DNA of 64,000 nucleotides from Lepisosteus oculatus (lineage: Eukaryota > Chordata > Actinopteri > Semionotiformes > Lepisosteidae). Both the position numbers and the translations under genes were made by a program. The stretch spans positions 2,859,501 through 2,923,500 of the forward strand of contig NC_090711.1 in the NCBI RefSeq assembly GCF_040954835.1, read 5' to 3'. Under the pieces are notes generated by a model. It did not search any database and was not told the DNA's origin. It was given only the letters and a program-made list of their open reading frames with translations. Positions 11,223 through 24,500 of this stretch are shown here, piece after piece (the first letter of the stretch is position 1; each line of letters begins with the position of its first letter).

Positions 11223-12913
11223 ATCTAGCCGTTTACGCCCATGTGCTGTGCTGGGTTGAGTTGAGAAGTCCCGTGTTTGATGGGCCCCAGCCTGTTGGTG
11301 ATCGTCGCATGCTGCTCTCATACATGCAGCGTACGTGAGCGACCAGATGGTGGCAGTGTGCCGAGTTTAAGCCATGATTACCCTCTTTTTACGGCGTGCT
11401 TTTCACTGAGGTACCTCACGTCTCGGACATGCGGAAAGTCCAGCTCGGCGACAGGCAGACAGGAGGAAAGAATGCATCCCTTCTAAATCGCGCACGCACA
11501 GTCACACGCCAGCTCTGCGAAGAAGAACAAAAGACACATTATGTTTTTTAGTTGTGCTTTCTTCTTCATTTTGGTACGCTTTTGAAAAGTAGCTCAAAAG
11601 TAAGTGTTTATCTTCTCCCGGAGGGACTTTAAACACAAACAAACAAGGAAGCCCTGCAGCTGTTCTTGTGTATTAGGACTCACATTCCTTCTGCTATTTT
11701 AAACACTGAAGGAAACAGCGCGGGTGGCTGTTATTTCTGTGCGTTTCCTCGTTAAAGAGGCAGGTACTGTGCCACAGGCAGAGGCAGTTAGAGCTGCTCT
11801 GTAGAGAGACCAGTGCTTCCAATCAGAGGTCAGAAAATACTAGAAGTGTTGAACGACCAAGACCTATCTGTGTGAGCACGAGGGTGAGAGAGTTTCCAAT
11901 ACAAACAGGAGGTTTTAGACACCGCAGGTTCTTCCTTTAAATCGATCCTGATCTATGAGGACCTGGCAATCTGGCATGATCGGTGATCGCCTCCACCTGT
12001 TAGTCCTGTGGTGCAGCTCAAGAGGGGGTCTTTGGAGCCTCTCCAGAGTGCATGTTCATGTTGAAATGGTGTTGGATACTGTAAGGCCGCACAAAGTATT
12101 TCTGGCTTGTCTCGATCGTGCTGCATAACGGCCAGGTCTCCTCTACCCTGCCACTCGGACATAGCCCTCCAGTTTCCTTGCTCGTGGAGTGTGCTCGGAG
12201 GAGAGCTGGAAGAACACCTTGTTTTGGTGGGAGGCATGAGAGGAATGCCTAGTGCTCAGAAGACCGCGTGAAACTCTGTTTTTCGGGGAATGAAGAAAAG
12301 CCAGTTTAGCCTGCAGAACGTCCCTCCCTGGCTGCAGCCCTTACAGACTCCACAACAGCTCACGGAAAACAAGCCAACTCACAGCTGAAGCAGGAGGATG
12401 TTGTAAATGTGTGTTTCAGTCCTGATGAATTACCCTTTGCATCTGACCGAGCCGTGCTGGTTGTTTATAGGAGACACTGACGCTTTACAGAGAAATCGCC
12501 TGGATCTGGACCCAAAACAGACGTAACCCTACCCTGCAAACGCAGAGAGGAAATGGAAAATCTCATGAAAGCTGCTGCCATCACACTGGCGAGGAATTTT
12601 CAGCCAAAAGTGTGGTGCTTGTGAAAATGTTGGGATTTTTTTTCACCGTTTACCAAAAAATCACGTTGACGGAACTTTTTTAGCCCTTTTTTTAGCACTA
12701 AAATGCAGGAAGAATACTGTGTTGTAGTGTAAAACCTATATCCGTGGACATCTAATCTTTAGTTTGACTTGTTAGAATATACCGCCGATGTTCTTTCTGG
12801 GGCGCCACATGTGGAGGTTCAGCTTTTTTGTGTGAACCGTATTCGCGAAAGGGCCGTGGTGTAAGCAGTGGGATTTTGTCATCATTGATCTGGCCTGGCT
12901 CTCAGAGGTTACA
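11223..12913. other. Non-coding stretch, nothing recognised
   Basis: No splice-consistent exon or clear repeat was recognised. Confidence 0.35.
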
Positions 12914-13282
12914 TCACGCGGGCATGCCTCTGGATGGGATGTGACAGGAGGGACAGTGAGCAACAAGAGTGGTATGTGTGGCGCCGGTGATTCTCTCCAC
13001 CACGCCTGAGGTAGGAGCCAGGGCTGCGAGGATCTGCCTGCCGATATGATCCAAGAGGACCCTTTCTATGGCTCGTGCGCCTTCCCAGTTTCCTCCCTCG
13101 GAGACAAACGCCACGAGTGGCAGAGAGGAGCTCATGGCCAAGCCGCCTCCCAGCCGGCTGTTCAGGCAGGCGGTCATCACGAGATCCAATGTGCAGCCAA
13201 GCTTTCTGCTGTCCAACCTGCGCTTGAGGTCCTCCAACCAGTTGAACCTCAGGTACCTGGTGTGCGCCTCTCCCGTCTGGCA
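12914..13282 (-). other. Unassigned minus-strand open frame, 122 codons
   Basis: An uninterrupted frame runs from just after a TGA at 13,283-13,285 to a TGA at 12,914-12,916. The first in-frame ATG is at 13,235-13,237, which would give 107 aa. The conceptual product has a mixed, protein-like composition with a charged segment (near WLEDLKRRLDSRKLG) followed by hydrophobic and Ala/Leu/Val-rich stretches, unlike the low-complexity frames elsewhere in the window. I do not recognise the family. It could be a worn exon or retroelement fragment, or chance in GC-rich DNA. No convincing polypyrimidine tract precedes it. Confidence 0.2.
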
Positions 13283-16200
13283 TCACTGGGGGTTTATATG
13301 CTGTCTTTAACCTCGGCTGGGTGTGAAGAACACACAAGGTATTTGTGTTTCACCCTCAGTCCCAGAGGGCTCCTGTTCTCACTGGTCTCCAGCTGCGCAT
13401 TCAATAATTAATTGAATGTTTACTTAAACGAATGACATGCTGCTTCATTAGTGCTTTTTAATTGTTTTTTTTTTTTACAGTTTTTAACACAGTGGGATAT
13501 TTAAAGGTACCTCTAATATGTTCTCTAAAAAACAAATTTTAAGAGCTGAAAACAACGAAGAAGGTCTAATTAATCGAATCATTAATTTGATTAAGGCTTC
13601 AGTTAAGGAACTGAGAGATGAGACAAAACCCTTAGGCCAGGATGACCCAATCCAGCACCTCACCTGGCTCGTGGTCTTTGTTGTCAACTGAGCTTTTGAT
13701 TATTAAATTGAACAACTTATTTACAGTAAATACTAATTTGCCAACTTGAATTTATAGCTATGACACTCAGCTATAGAACTGAAGTAACCTGAAAGGAGTT
13801 TTTAAGGAGTTGGAAACAGCTAAAATCATAAAAGTAATCAGATTCTTAGTTCAGTTCAGGGCTCAGTTAAATAACTGAATGTCCAGCAGGATTTAAAACC
13901 AGCAGAAACAGGGCCAGGACTGGGAAAATGATTCTTGGGTCCCCCTGTGTCTAGCATAGTGTTGAAAACTAGATGAAAGCTCTCAGTGGCCTCCCATGAT
14001 CAGGGCTCGTTGTCAAAACGAGAGCTGTTGAGCCGTTGAGTTTTTACTCCTGCTTTTTGTTCCAGAACCTGCGGGCTCTCCGTTGTTTCAACCTCCAGTT
14101 TTTTTTTTTTCATAATCCAGATGTGCTCCAGCCCGAATCTGACCCTGACACTTTCCAGCATTAGCTTCTGACCCAGCGGTTCTTACTTGCGGTCTGGAAT
14201 GCCTTAGTGGGACTGGGGGCTGTCTGACCTGGTGGCACCCTGCAGGATTTGTGAATAGAACGGGGGGCTCCCGTTGGGTCAACACTGGCTAGACTGCTCC
14301 GTGTAGACGTACTACATCTCCTTCACCCCTGCTAGTGATGTGATCTGACTGCCGCAGCAGTCGACTGTGTCAGAAAGAGGATGGAAGGGGAGAAAGAGAG
14401 ATCAGAGTGCTGCTCTGCGGGTGTGGAGAATGCTGTGTAGCCGCATTCCTTTACTTCTTCTTCATATCCTGTCAGCTCGACACGCACGAGACACCACTAG
14501 CAGTTACCACACACGGCTTGTAACCTCTCACAGTTCAACTTCATTGCAAGAGCCTGTGCAGAATACTTTTTACCCAGTCAGTGGAAAAATAATTCTCTAG
14601 CGATTAACCTTGAAACATACAGCACAGAACAGTAAAACTACGGCTTTTTACTATTTTATACTGTATGCTCTTTGACAGAGCCAGTAGCTATTAGAAAGAT
14701 ATAAACACATGCACCCACATCTGTTGGTGTGTGTCCTAGGACTGCCCTAGGACCTCTGTTTTAGCGTTGCGCAGACCGAGAGAGCAAGGGAGAGTTAATC
14801 TGGTCTCACAAAGTGTTACACAGACCAGACAGAGCAAAAACGCAACTCGGATATCATTAGCTAGCTGACTGGAAACTGAAGCACGTTTACATTTGATCTT
14901 GGGGACCGTGAAAGACGAGAAAGGACCTCTATAGGGATTCAGTTAATTATTTCTTTTTGTAGGCTTTGAGAAAGATGTAATTGAAGGGAATTAAAGACAC
15001 AGCTAACGCTTTTGTGTCTGATATTCATGCGTTGAGTTTTTGAATCCTCTTGGTATAGTGTCATGTTACAGTTCATAGTTTTCTATGATGCAGTTCTCTA
15101 ACAAGACGATTCTGACTGAAAACTGGAGCTACCTGTGTATTGAGGATTTCTTGCCTCCCTGTAGTGGCCCGGAGGCGACTGACAGATTTTACACCAAACC
15201 AGTTAAAAACAACAGACGTGACCTCTGCTGGTCATCCTGGGTATTTCCAGGGAATTTTTTAAAACAATTTTCCTATTCGAAGCCACGCTAACACTCTTGA
15301 CCTGTAGTGGCTTTGCACTGTGTCAATAGTGACACGATAGCTAACAATGTAAATGCTACATAAAGTTGGGAAAAAATGAGGGAGAAAAAATAAAAGGAAA
15401 TGGAGCCAAAAGGACACAAAACAGGAAAACAAGTCTCTTTGAGAGATTGTTCATTACCTAATATCCATTTCCTGGAGGCCTGGAACCACCAGAAACGTAT
15501 CTTCTCTCACTGGGAGTTTTTGTGTTCCTCTCCTCCCTGCTCACATGGTCACCTTCTGCTGTGCAACATTGCCAACTGCTGTATAAATCTGTTAAGCGCT
15601 TCTGTGGCAAACTGTTGCAAAAGGCACTCTAGCAAATACGGACCACTCAATCGAGTGATTTTCTCTGAGATAATGTTTAAAAATTCGCTGGAGATGGAGC
15701 ACATCTCTGACTGAGCTGTTCTAATGTCAGTTACATGTGCAGTATATTCAGTTTTATCCAACATGAACAGGTCTTCAGTCACATTCTGTATGTTGTGGGG
15801 GTGAGGATGGCTTTAAAGTAGTAAAACTATTTTTTGCAGAAACGAATTTCTATTTTTGTTGTTCTGGCACGCTAGTACTGCAACATGGGGGTCCAATTCC
15901 AAACCCACAGCCATTGTGTCATTAAGAGTTTCGCATCTAGAAGTCAGGACCGGGCTATGGCAGACATTGTGATTTTTCTGTTGTCTCACTAGTCTCTCCA
16001 GCAGCTGCGTACTGCTGTATTTTAACACAAAAGAGCGTACCCTTTTCAAGAATATTTTCGAGACCTTCAAGTGTAATAGTACCTACTCTTTTTCCTCTCT
16101 CTCGGGCTGTACATTCAAACTCAGTGACTCTGTGTTAATGTTCTACCGATCCAGCAAAAAGTCGGAAATCCCTCTCGCCCACATTCCTCTCTGTGTCCCT

Positions 16201-16868
16201 TCCAGACCATGAAAGACGTCGTAAATAGACAAGAATCCCTTTGCTCTTGTGACGGGACGAAAAAATAATTGTCCGAAAACCTCCACCCACCAACCATACA
16301 CCAGTCTGTCCCACTCCTGGTCTATTTATAGATCTCGCTGCGGGATGTGTTGGCGTTTGTGTGTGTGACGCAGTGCGAGCAGGGCTTCATCAGGAACTGG
16401 GGGGGGGACATGTTTTGACAGGTTGCTTTTACAGAACAGGTTCAACACAAGAGCCCTTTCCAATGCCTAAGAGCTATTATAAGCTCTTACCTAGTCAGTC
16501 CAGAGGCCTCACTCAACTGCTGCTTGAGAGATTCCTGTAAGATACCGCTTGAAGCGTGAGAACAGCAGGAGACAGGAGTGAGACAGGCTCTGCGGCCGCT
16601 CTCTGAGTTGACCCTGTGCGTTTATTCGGTGCCTCCAGATGCTCCCTGAGGGATTATTGCTTGCGTAAGAAAATCACAACTTGCCTCGGGGGGGGAAAGT
16701 GTTAAGTGACCTTCTGCCCCTGGGTCCAATGTGGGCCTTGGCAACACGCAAAGCGCCCCGTTGCCCTTGAAGATCCCATGCAGTGCAAGAGTGGTGCCCC
16801 AGCCACTTCTCATTCCTTCTCCGGGCCTGTCCCGCTCCCTCCCACTCCCTCTCCCTCTCCCCCCTCAG
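13283..16868. other. Upstream flank or 5' intron of ARHGAP40
   Basis: No coding exon was recognised. A TATA-like TATTTATAG lies at 16,323-16,331. A transcript starting there and running unspliced into the first coding exon would carry several upstream ATGs. The clear polypyrimidine tract and CAG at 16,830-16,868 instead argue that the first recognised exon is spliced to an upstream non-coding exon. Confidence 0.35.
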
Positions 16869-17065
16869 GGATCCCAGCTGCTCCGAGATGAGCCAAGAGC
16901 CCTGGGCCAGCCCTCGGGACCAGGCCGCCACAGACCGCACGCAGCCCCAGGGGCGCCCCGACAAGCTGTCCCTCAGCGACTTCTGGACAGAGGTGGAGAA
17001 TATCCGGGAGGGCGGCAGCGACACCGAGCAGGACAGCGCCACGCGTGACTCCCGGCAGACCGAGG
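16869..17065 (+). CDS. ARHGAP40: ARHGAP40 coding exon 1
   Basis: The acceptor is preceded by a long pyrimidine tract ending CCCCTCAG at 16,868. The first Met is at 16,888, so 19 bases are probably 5' UTR. The donor CGAGG|GTACGG leaves phase 1. It encodes residues 1-59 and the LSLSDFWTEVENI box. The frame is open upstream of the ATG, so an upstream coding exon cannot be fully excluded. Confidence 0.8.
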
Positions 17066-18470
17066 GTACGGCCCCGTGCTGCGGCGGGCGGGGGGGGTGG
17101 GGGCGAGTGCAGGGATGCACGGTATTTCGAAACGCAACGCGGGGGGGCAGTATTGTGGAGTGGACTGGGCTGACCGTCTGGTACGTGTGTGAGGAGATAC
17201 TGCGTGACACAGAAGTTATAAGACTCAAATTCCACCATGTGTCACTGTCCTGAAATGCAAAACTGCTGCTGCAGTAAAAGGGAGTGTTTTCTTCAGCAGA
17301 CTCGTCTGGTGTTCAGTGAGGGCCTGCTTGATTTATTGTGATCCCAGGTGTGTTTCCTCTTTGCTGGCACGGAGATCTCAGAGATGATTTAGGGGAAAAT
17401 GGTCAAGAAATCAATTTTTTAAAAAAAGGACTAAGAACCCGTTTGCCTTGCTAAAACTGTTGAACGGCCTGTGGGACTAGCAGGGTGTGTCCGTGTGCCG
17501 CAGAGGGGGAGCAGGAGAAGGAGTGGCTGCAGGATGCGGGGCTGTCCACCCTGATCAGCGCGGACAGCGCGGACAGCGAGGGCGTGGACCAGGCGGTGCT
17601 GCTGTCCACCCTGACCCGCACGCAGGCCGCCGCCGTGCAGCGCCGCCTCGACACCTACACCTGCTCGCTGCGCAAGAGGAGCAAGCAGCCCCCGCGCGAC
17701 GTCAGGGACGTGTTCGCCACGCCCATCTCTCAGGTGAGGCCACGCCCCCGTCTCTGGGGAGACAGCCCAAGGAGGGGGGAGAAGCCGGGGATGAGGGACC
17801 GGGATGTTTGAGGAAACTCTAAAGGACTCACCTTCTGCTGGGAAACGATGAGACACTAACCTGTTCTTCTCATGGGACCTGTAGAAACACAGTCCCAGCA
17901 ACAGAAATACATCTACAGCTTTCAGCCTGTGGCCCACTGCACACCTGAGGGCCCTGCAGCCATGTCACCCTGCAAGTCACAGCTGGCCGCCCACTGAAGC
18001 TCAGCAGGTGTGAGCCTGGTCAGTACCTGGATGGGAGACCTCCTGGGAAAAACTAAGGGTACTGCTGGAGGAGGTGTTAGTGGGGCCAGCAGGGGTTGCT
18101 CACCCTGCAGTCCATGTGGGTCCTGATGCTCCAGTATAGTGACAGGGAATTTCGGATGAGACGTAAAACCGAGGTCCTGACTCTCTGTGGTCATTAAAAA
18201 TCCCAGGGCGTTTCTCGAAAAGAGTAGGGGTGTAACCCCGGCGTCCTGGCCAAATTTCCCATTGGCCCTTACCAATCATGGCCTCCTAATAATCCCCCTC
18301 TATGAATTGGCTACATTACTCTGCTCTCCTCCCCACTGAGAGCTGGTGTGTGGGGAGCGTTCTGGCATCATCCAGGTGGGGCTGCACACTGGTGGTGGTG
18401 GAGGGGATCCCTATTACCTGTAAAGCGCTTTGAGTGGAGTGTCCAAAAATGCACCATATAAGTGTAAGCA

Positions 18471-18514
<44 letters not shown>

Positions 18515-21500
18515 GACACGAGCACAGACAGCAGCATGGGATAAAGGCTTCTGCCATGAGTTCAGGAAGAAATCAGGGACATATTGTTCCCTACGTTGGT
18601 TTGAACCTTTAGATGGCATGCACAGTGGGAAAATAGCTGAACTGAAATATAGTGTATATATATTCAAATCAACTTTGTTTTTTTTTTTAAGTCTGCAATT
18701 CACATTGGCTGGCCCTGAATAACTTCACCCTGGGAAGCGCAGACAGATCAGTACAGCAAATGAAGCCTTCACACTTTCATGCTTTAATAAAAGAAATAAT
18801 TACTTTATCCAGCAAATGCAAGAAATGAAACAACAGTTACAGATGTCAGATGGCACTGAGTCACCCTAACACCCTCATAGCGGGAAACTCTTCTCTTTTT
18901 AGCTTTAGCTGGTTGAACTGAGTGAGTAAGGATGGGGAAAACCTTTAAACTGGTAGATCTTAAATTACACAATGATGACAGTAGCTAGGCACAAGTTACA
19001 AAACAATTGGATGATGCATTGCTTTTGTATTTCTCAAATATTCCCATCGGCCTGCCTTCATCACCGTCTCTGAACGCCACTGATCTGTAACGTTAGATGG
19101 AAAGGATGATTGTTCTGAAAGTGACGTCGCCGTGCCCGAATTTCCCAATGTGTTCTCACGGCGGAAAATCTACACCTCGGGTTTTGATCACAAGGTTTCC
19201 AAGTCCTGATCGCAGTACGATTATGTGCCCATGATCACCATGCCATCTGAAAGTAGGCATCGCAACAGAGAATCTCTCCTGGGGCGAAGAAGTGTGAAAG
19301 GAAGGGGGGACACGTATTATTTGTAAAGCTGGGCAGCCCTGCCTGAAAAATTTTAAATTACCTCTATCAGGTACCAGGGTGGCTCACTGGTTAGCCCTGC
19401 CGCCTTACTGTGCTGGGTTCCTGGATTCAATTCCAGTCCTGGGGAGCTGTCTGTGTGGAGTTTGCATGTTCTCCCCATGTTCTTATGGCTCTCCTCAGGG
19501 TGCTCCGGTTTCCTCCCACAGTCCAAAGTCATGCTGGGGGGTTAATTGGCTTCTGGGAAAACTGGCCCTGGTGTGCGTGTGTCTGTCTGCCCTGTGATGG
19601 ACTGACACAGGGTCCAGGGTGAACCCTGCCTTGTGCCTGTTGCTTGCCGAGTTAGGCTCCAGCTTCCCTGCACCCCTGAATTGCTATGAAGCGTTTTGAA
19701 AACGGGTGGGTGGTACCAGGTACGACTGAAGGCGGTGGTGATTTACCGGGCGACTTCATAAAGCTACTGGGCTGTGGCTTCCGAGCACCACTGGTATGTG
19801 CAGACCCCAGCCGAAGATAAAGCGTTTTCGAAAAGTAATTAATCCGGCGGTAATCCTTCCTCTGAGCCGGTTACACAATGCAGGACTTCACCGATTCCCT
19901 GTTCACTTCTAGAGGACAACAGCAGCTGTGTCTGAGCTGTGTGTCACAGGCATGAGGACAGCAGGTCTACTGGCAGGACCTCCTCCAGCGTAATTTTCAT
20001 TTTCATTTTCGTTTCATTTTTTTTTCCATTTTTTTCACGATGCGCACAAAACACCCATTGAACCTGTTATGCAAATCTTTATTGTGAAAGCACGCCGCCT
20101 GGTAGGAAAGCATTGCGTTTTCCTACAGTCAGGGCATCAAATTCAAATCAAAATGAATTTCAGAACCACTGGATTAAATAATTAAATCACTGAAGTGTAA
20201 AGCATCTGACTGTCGGTATTTAACATGAATGATCACGATCTGGCATGAGCCATCTAGTTCCCAGAACTAGGGAAGGGATGTGGTTACCTGCACAGGTGAG
20301 ACCTCCCCAGTCTAGTCCCTCCCCTTTCCAGAGTTTAAGAGGCTTCTAAGAGAGCCTCACAAAGAGACTTGATTCCTCCACTTGCCTGAAGATCAAAAAA
20401 CAAACAGTATTAGAAGGAATCAAAGGTCGTCGATGGTCTGTTTAGGGTAGATCTTTTATTTGTCCTGTGTATTCTGATATAACAACAAAGGCTGTGTTGG
20501 ATTCTGCGTTTCTATGTTTATCTCAGTGGGTCTCAATAAATATACAAGACGCAGACACTACTGTTTTTTTGGTAATCTGAAACAGGGTGGTATTTCCCTT
20601 TAATTTCAGGTACAAAACTCCTTTTTTGCTTTTGGCAGCCCTGTATAAATCCTGGCTCATCGAAAGCTCCCTTCAGGACCGAGGGGACTGACTGTTTCAT
20701 TCTTCCTCCGCAGAAATCCCTTCCAGAAACCCAGGAATCCCTCTCAGAACTTCTGACCCCCGAGGAGAACATGGAGAGTCTGGTCAAAACCCCTCCCGCA
20801 GGTATGAACTGACTCTATTTCTGCTCCATTAATGTTAACAGAAAATAAGTCTGTAGATTCTTTTAACCAAGGGAACTGCTAGCGATATTCTGTTCTCTTA
20901 CAAAAGCTTTACGCTTAGCCTGCCTAAAACGTTTGAAATTGTGTATGCCATGAAAAAGCCACTGTGTTTAACAAAGACCAGGGGAAGATATAATGAGTTT
21001 GATACGTTTTGAGAGAGAAATGATATTGGAGGAGTTACTAAGACAGTAGTTGCAGAAGCCTGACCAGGGCTTTGGTGACGAAGGCCTGTGTCTGTGTGTG
21101 TGTGCGGTCAGGTGTCAGGATGGAGTCACAGCGCAGAGCAGCGAGAGACGAGATCTTCATCACGGACGTCGCCTACTGCGAGCAGGCGGTCATCATGCTG
21201 AAACAGGCCAAGCTGCCCTGGAACAGCAACCTGCAGAAGAAAGACGATGGCACTCTGCCTGTAAGCGGCGCACACGCCCTTTCCTTAAAATCCCTCCGGT
21301 TATCCAGCCTGCAGTTTTTCAGGCGCAGGCTTCTGTTGAAGCGCGGAAACGGGCCAGGAGCCGGGACCGGCCCAGCCCAGCCTCAGCCCTGACCTGTCCC
21401 CACCTCCGTCTCAGCAGAAAGTCGTCTGCCCGCGCTGCCGGCTCGGGGTGACCCACATCCAGGACCTCTCGCCCCAGGACATGAAGAAGGTGCGCCAGCT

Positions 21501-24500
21501 GGCCCTCATCGACATGACCGCGCTCTGCGACCTGCTGGAGCTCGACCTCAAGAGGCACAAGACCGGGAAGAGGAAGATTCCAGGTACGCAACACTGACCT
21601 CCAGAGGGGTCCTCCTCTTTGGCACAGGATGGCGCCACATGGAGACGAATCCATAGGTGGTTTATGGCTTGAGGCAAAGGTTTCCAATGATGGTCCTCAA
21701 GAGATGCGTGTCTGCTGGGTTTGTTCTGACCACGACTGACTCCAGTCAAGGTTCACTTAATGAACTGGAGTTAACCGCAGTATCTGTGCACTTCTGCTGT
21801 AGCTTAACCCTATAGTTTTGCTGTGGTTTAAAAAAAAACGTTCACTGTGCTTTATTGCACTGGATGCAGAGCTTGACAGATGTTTACTGCAGTGTACCTT
21901 GGTTTTACCATGGCCCTCTGTGGTACAGCAAAGGGAAGACACACTCCAGCTTCTGGAGGCTACATGCGCCAGTGTACAACTACAGCTAAACCATGGTAAA
22001 ACTGTAGGAAAAGGGTTGCGTTTCCTCGGGGTAGAATCCCAGAGGACGGGCCTGCATGCTTGCAGGACGCGCTGACCCGCTGTGTGTGTCCCTGCAGAGA
22101 GCTGCCTGTTTGGGGTACCCCTTGCCACGCTGCTGGAGAATGACCTGAGGATCAAGCTGAATATCTCCATCCCCCTCATCCTCCAGGAGGTGAGTCGCTT
22201 TCATTTCCACACCGCAAGGTTTCTTTACATACTAGTGCCGGTCTTATGAAACAGGAGCCTTACTGTTACAGGGCTCACGGGCGGCTTATCTTAAGCACCA
22301 ATCTGACAGCAGCATGGCCACTTATTTATAATTAGATTAATCAAGCAGTGAGTGCGTCGCAGTGAAATCCACAAGTTGCTGTGGTCTGGTCTTCAACCCT
22401 GGCTTTTTAAAGCGCGTTTTCACACTGTTCTGGACCCCATAGTCGTACAGTTGAGGGTTCAAATCCCAGGTGCATCGCTGCCATGCCCCCTCTGAGAAAG
22501 GTACCTCCAGCACAGTAACTGAGCTGTATCCGGGTGTGAAAAACCTCGCTCGTCTGTTTGAAAAGCCTGAGCCAAATAAATACATGTCAGTGCTGTAGGT
22601 GGAGGGTTATCGGGTTTCCCAGATAGATAAAAATGTGACTCAGTTGTTAAACGTTCCAGTCTGGGATTGTCACGCCCTGTTGTGCTGAACACTACGGTCC
22701 TTAATTGTCTTGTGGAAAGATTGTTTTAGGGCGGTTCGGGGGAGGGGGTGGGTGTGAAATGTGTGATCTGACACACGCGTCACTGAGGGATCGGAGCTCA
22801 GCAGGACTGACCTGGATCCTCTTCCTTCCTCTGCCCCCCTCCCCACCCCCACTTTCACAGCTGCTGTCCTTCCTGGAGAGGAAGGGTCTGGATTCGGAAG
22901 GAATTCTGCGAGTGCCGGGGTCCCAGACCCGGATAAAGGTAGGGTAAGGAACGCGACCCACCACACACTGTCTGGCAGGCTTCACTTTTCCGATTTAGGA
23001 AAAAAACAGAGTGGATTTCTAAAACGGCACCCCTGCCGTAAGAGTTTAACTTGGTTAAACTCTTCCTAGTTCTGCACATTTACAGTGGTTTTAACATCGT
23101 AAAATACCCTTTCACATCCTCCACTGTGTGATTTATTACACTGGGCCATGGGAATGTCCCGATACAGCAACGTTTACTGTAGCATACTGTGGCATTTCCA
23201 TGGCCCAGTGAAGTACAGCATAGTAAATCTGAGCAAGCAGAAAAACTACAGTAAAAGTATGGTAAATGAGCAAAGTACCTTGGCAGATTTACCAAGGTAG
23301 CCTTTTATAAGGATGCTAGTATATCTTTTCCAAAATATTTCACTTTTTTACAGTCCTGAAGACGTGAAGGTCATTTAAAATAATCAGATTCATATACAGA
23401 CTATGCACTTTAGACAAACAGATCGCAATTAGCTTTGCCTTGCTAGTTTATTTAAGAGACGCGTTTATAGTCTTGGTGGATTGTTCAAGATGAAGAAGGC
23501 TTTAAAATAGCCAGGGCTGCACTTAAAAAGTGCCTGAACAGCTCCCACCCCACTGCCTCCTGGTGCTACTCTGTTTTGACTCCTCTCTGTCGCCCCCTTG
23601 TGGCCAGGCCCTGCAGAAGAAGCTGGAGAGCACCTTCTACTCCCAGGAGTTCAGCTGGGAGGAGGTCAGCCCCAACGACGCCGCGGCCTTGCTCAAAAGG
23701 TTCATCCGTGAGCTGCCTGCCCCCCTGCTGACCGCAGAGCACCTCAACACCTTTATCGCTGTCCAGAGTAAGAGGCTCGTCTCTCCTGTGCCGTGCTGCC
23801 GCCAAACCAAGTCGTTGCCATTTACACACCCCTACAGTATTTAAAGCACACAAATAAAAGTAAAAGTCCTGGTATTTCTATTACTGTGTCAGAAAAACAC
23901 AGCCTTGACAAGATGGGGAAGTTGCAGGAAGCTCAGTTTCAAAAAATATTTTGATCCATTCAAGAAGGCACTGCTCTTTGAGACCTATAACTCAACCTGG
24001 TGTGGTCAGGGCTCATGCCAAGCACACCAAGAGTATCACCATAACTATTTGACAGGAAAAGGGTTCATTTCTATAGCTCCGTGAAGTTGGCACCCCTACA
24101 AACAGCACAAACAGTAAAGCCCACTGCATTGGCTAGTGTTCCGTCTGTGCGGTTGAAAGTAGAGTCCGAGGTGCTTTCATTGCCAAGATATAGCACCTTC
24201 CTTTTTGGGGGGAGTCATGCAACGCCTATCGCCATTGTAGGGGGGCCGAGTAACATCACACCTCGAAAAAAGAGGCGTTTGTAGGAGCTTCAGGGAGCTC
24301 ATGGCTACGTCGTCTGTGACTTGACTGCAGGGGTTGTTGAGTGCGCGTGTGTCTGTGACCGAGAGAGTGTCAAGTCCAGACTGCCGGGCTCTGCCTGTCT
24401 GTGACGGTCCGTCCCTGTGATCCGCAGATATCCCGGACCTGAAACAGAAGCTCCACGTCCTCAATCTGCTCATCGTGCTGCTGCCAGAGCCCAACAGGAG

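Noticed and set aside
17996..18046. A 5S rRNA gene
   Set aside because: Only the 5S-like head of a SINE. It is diverged and fused to the SINE body and LINE-like tail.
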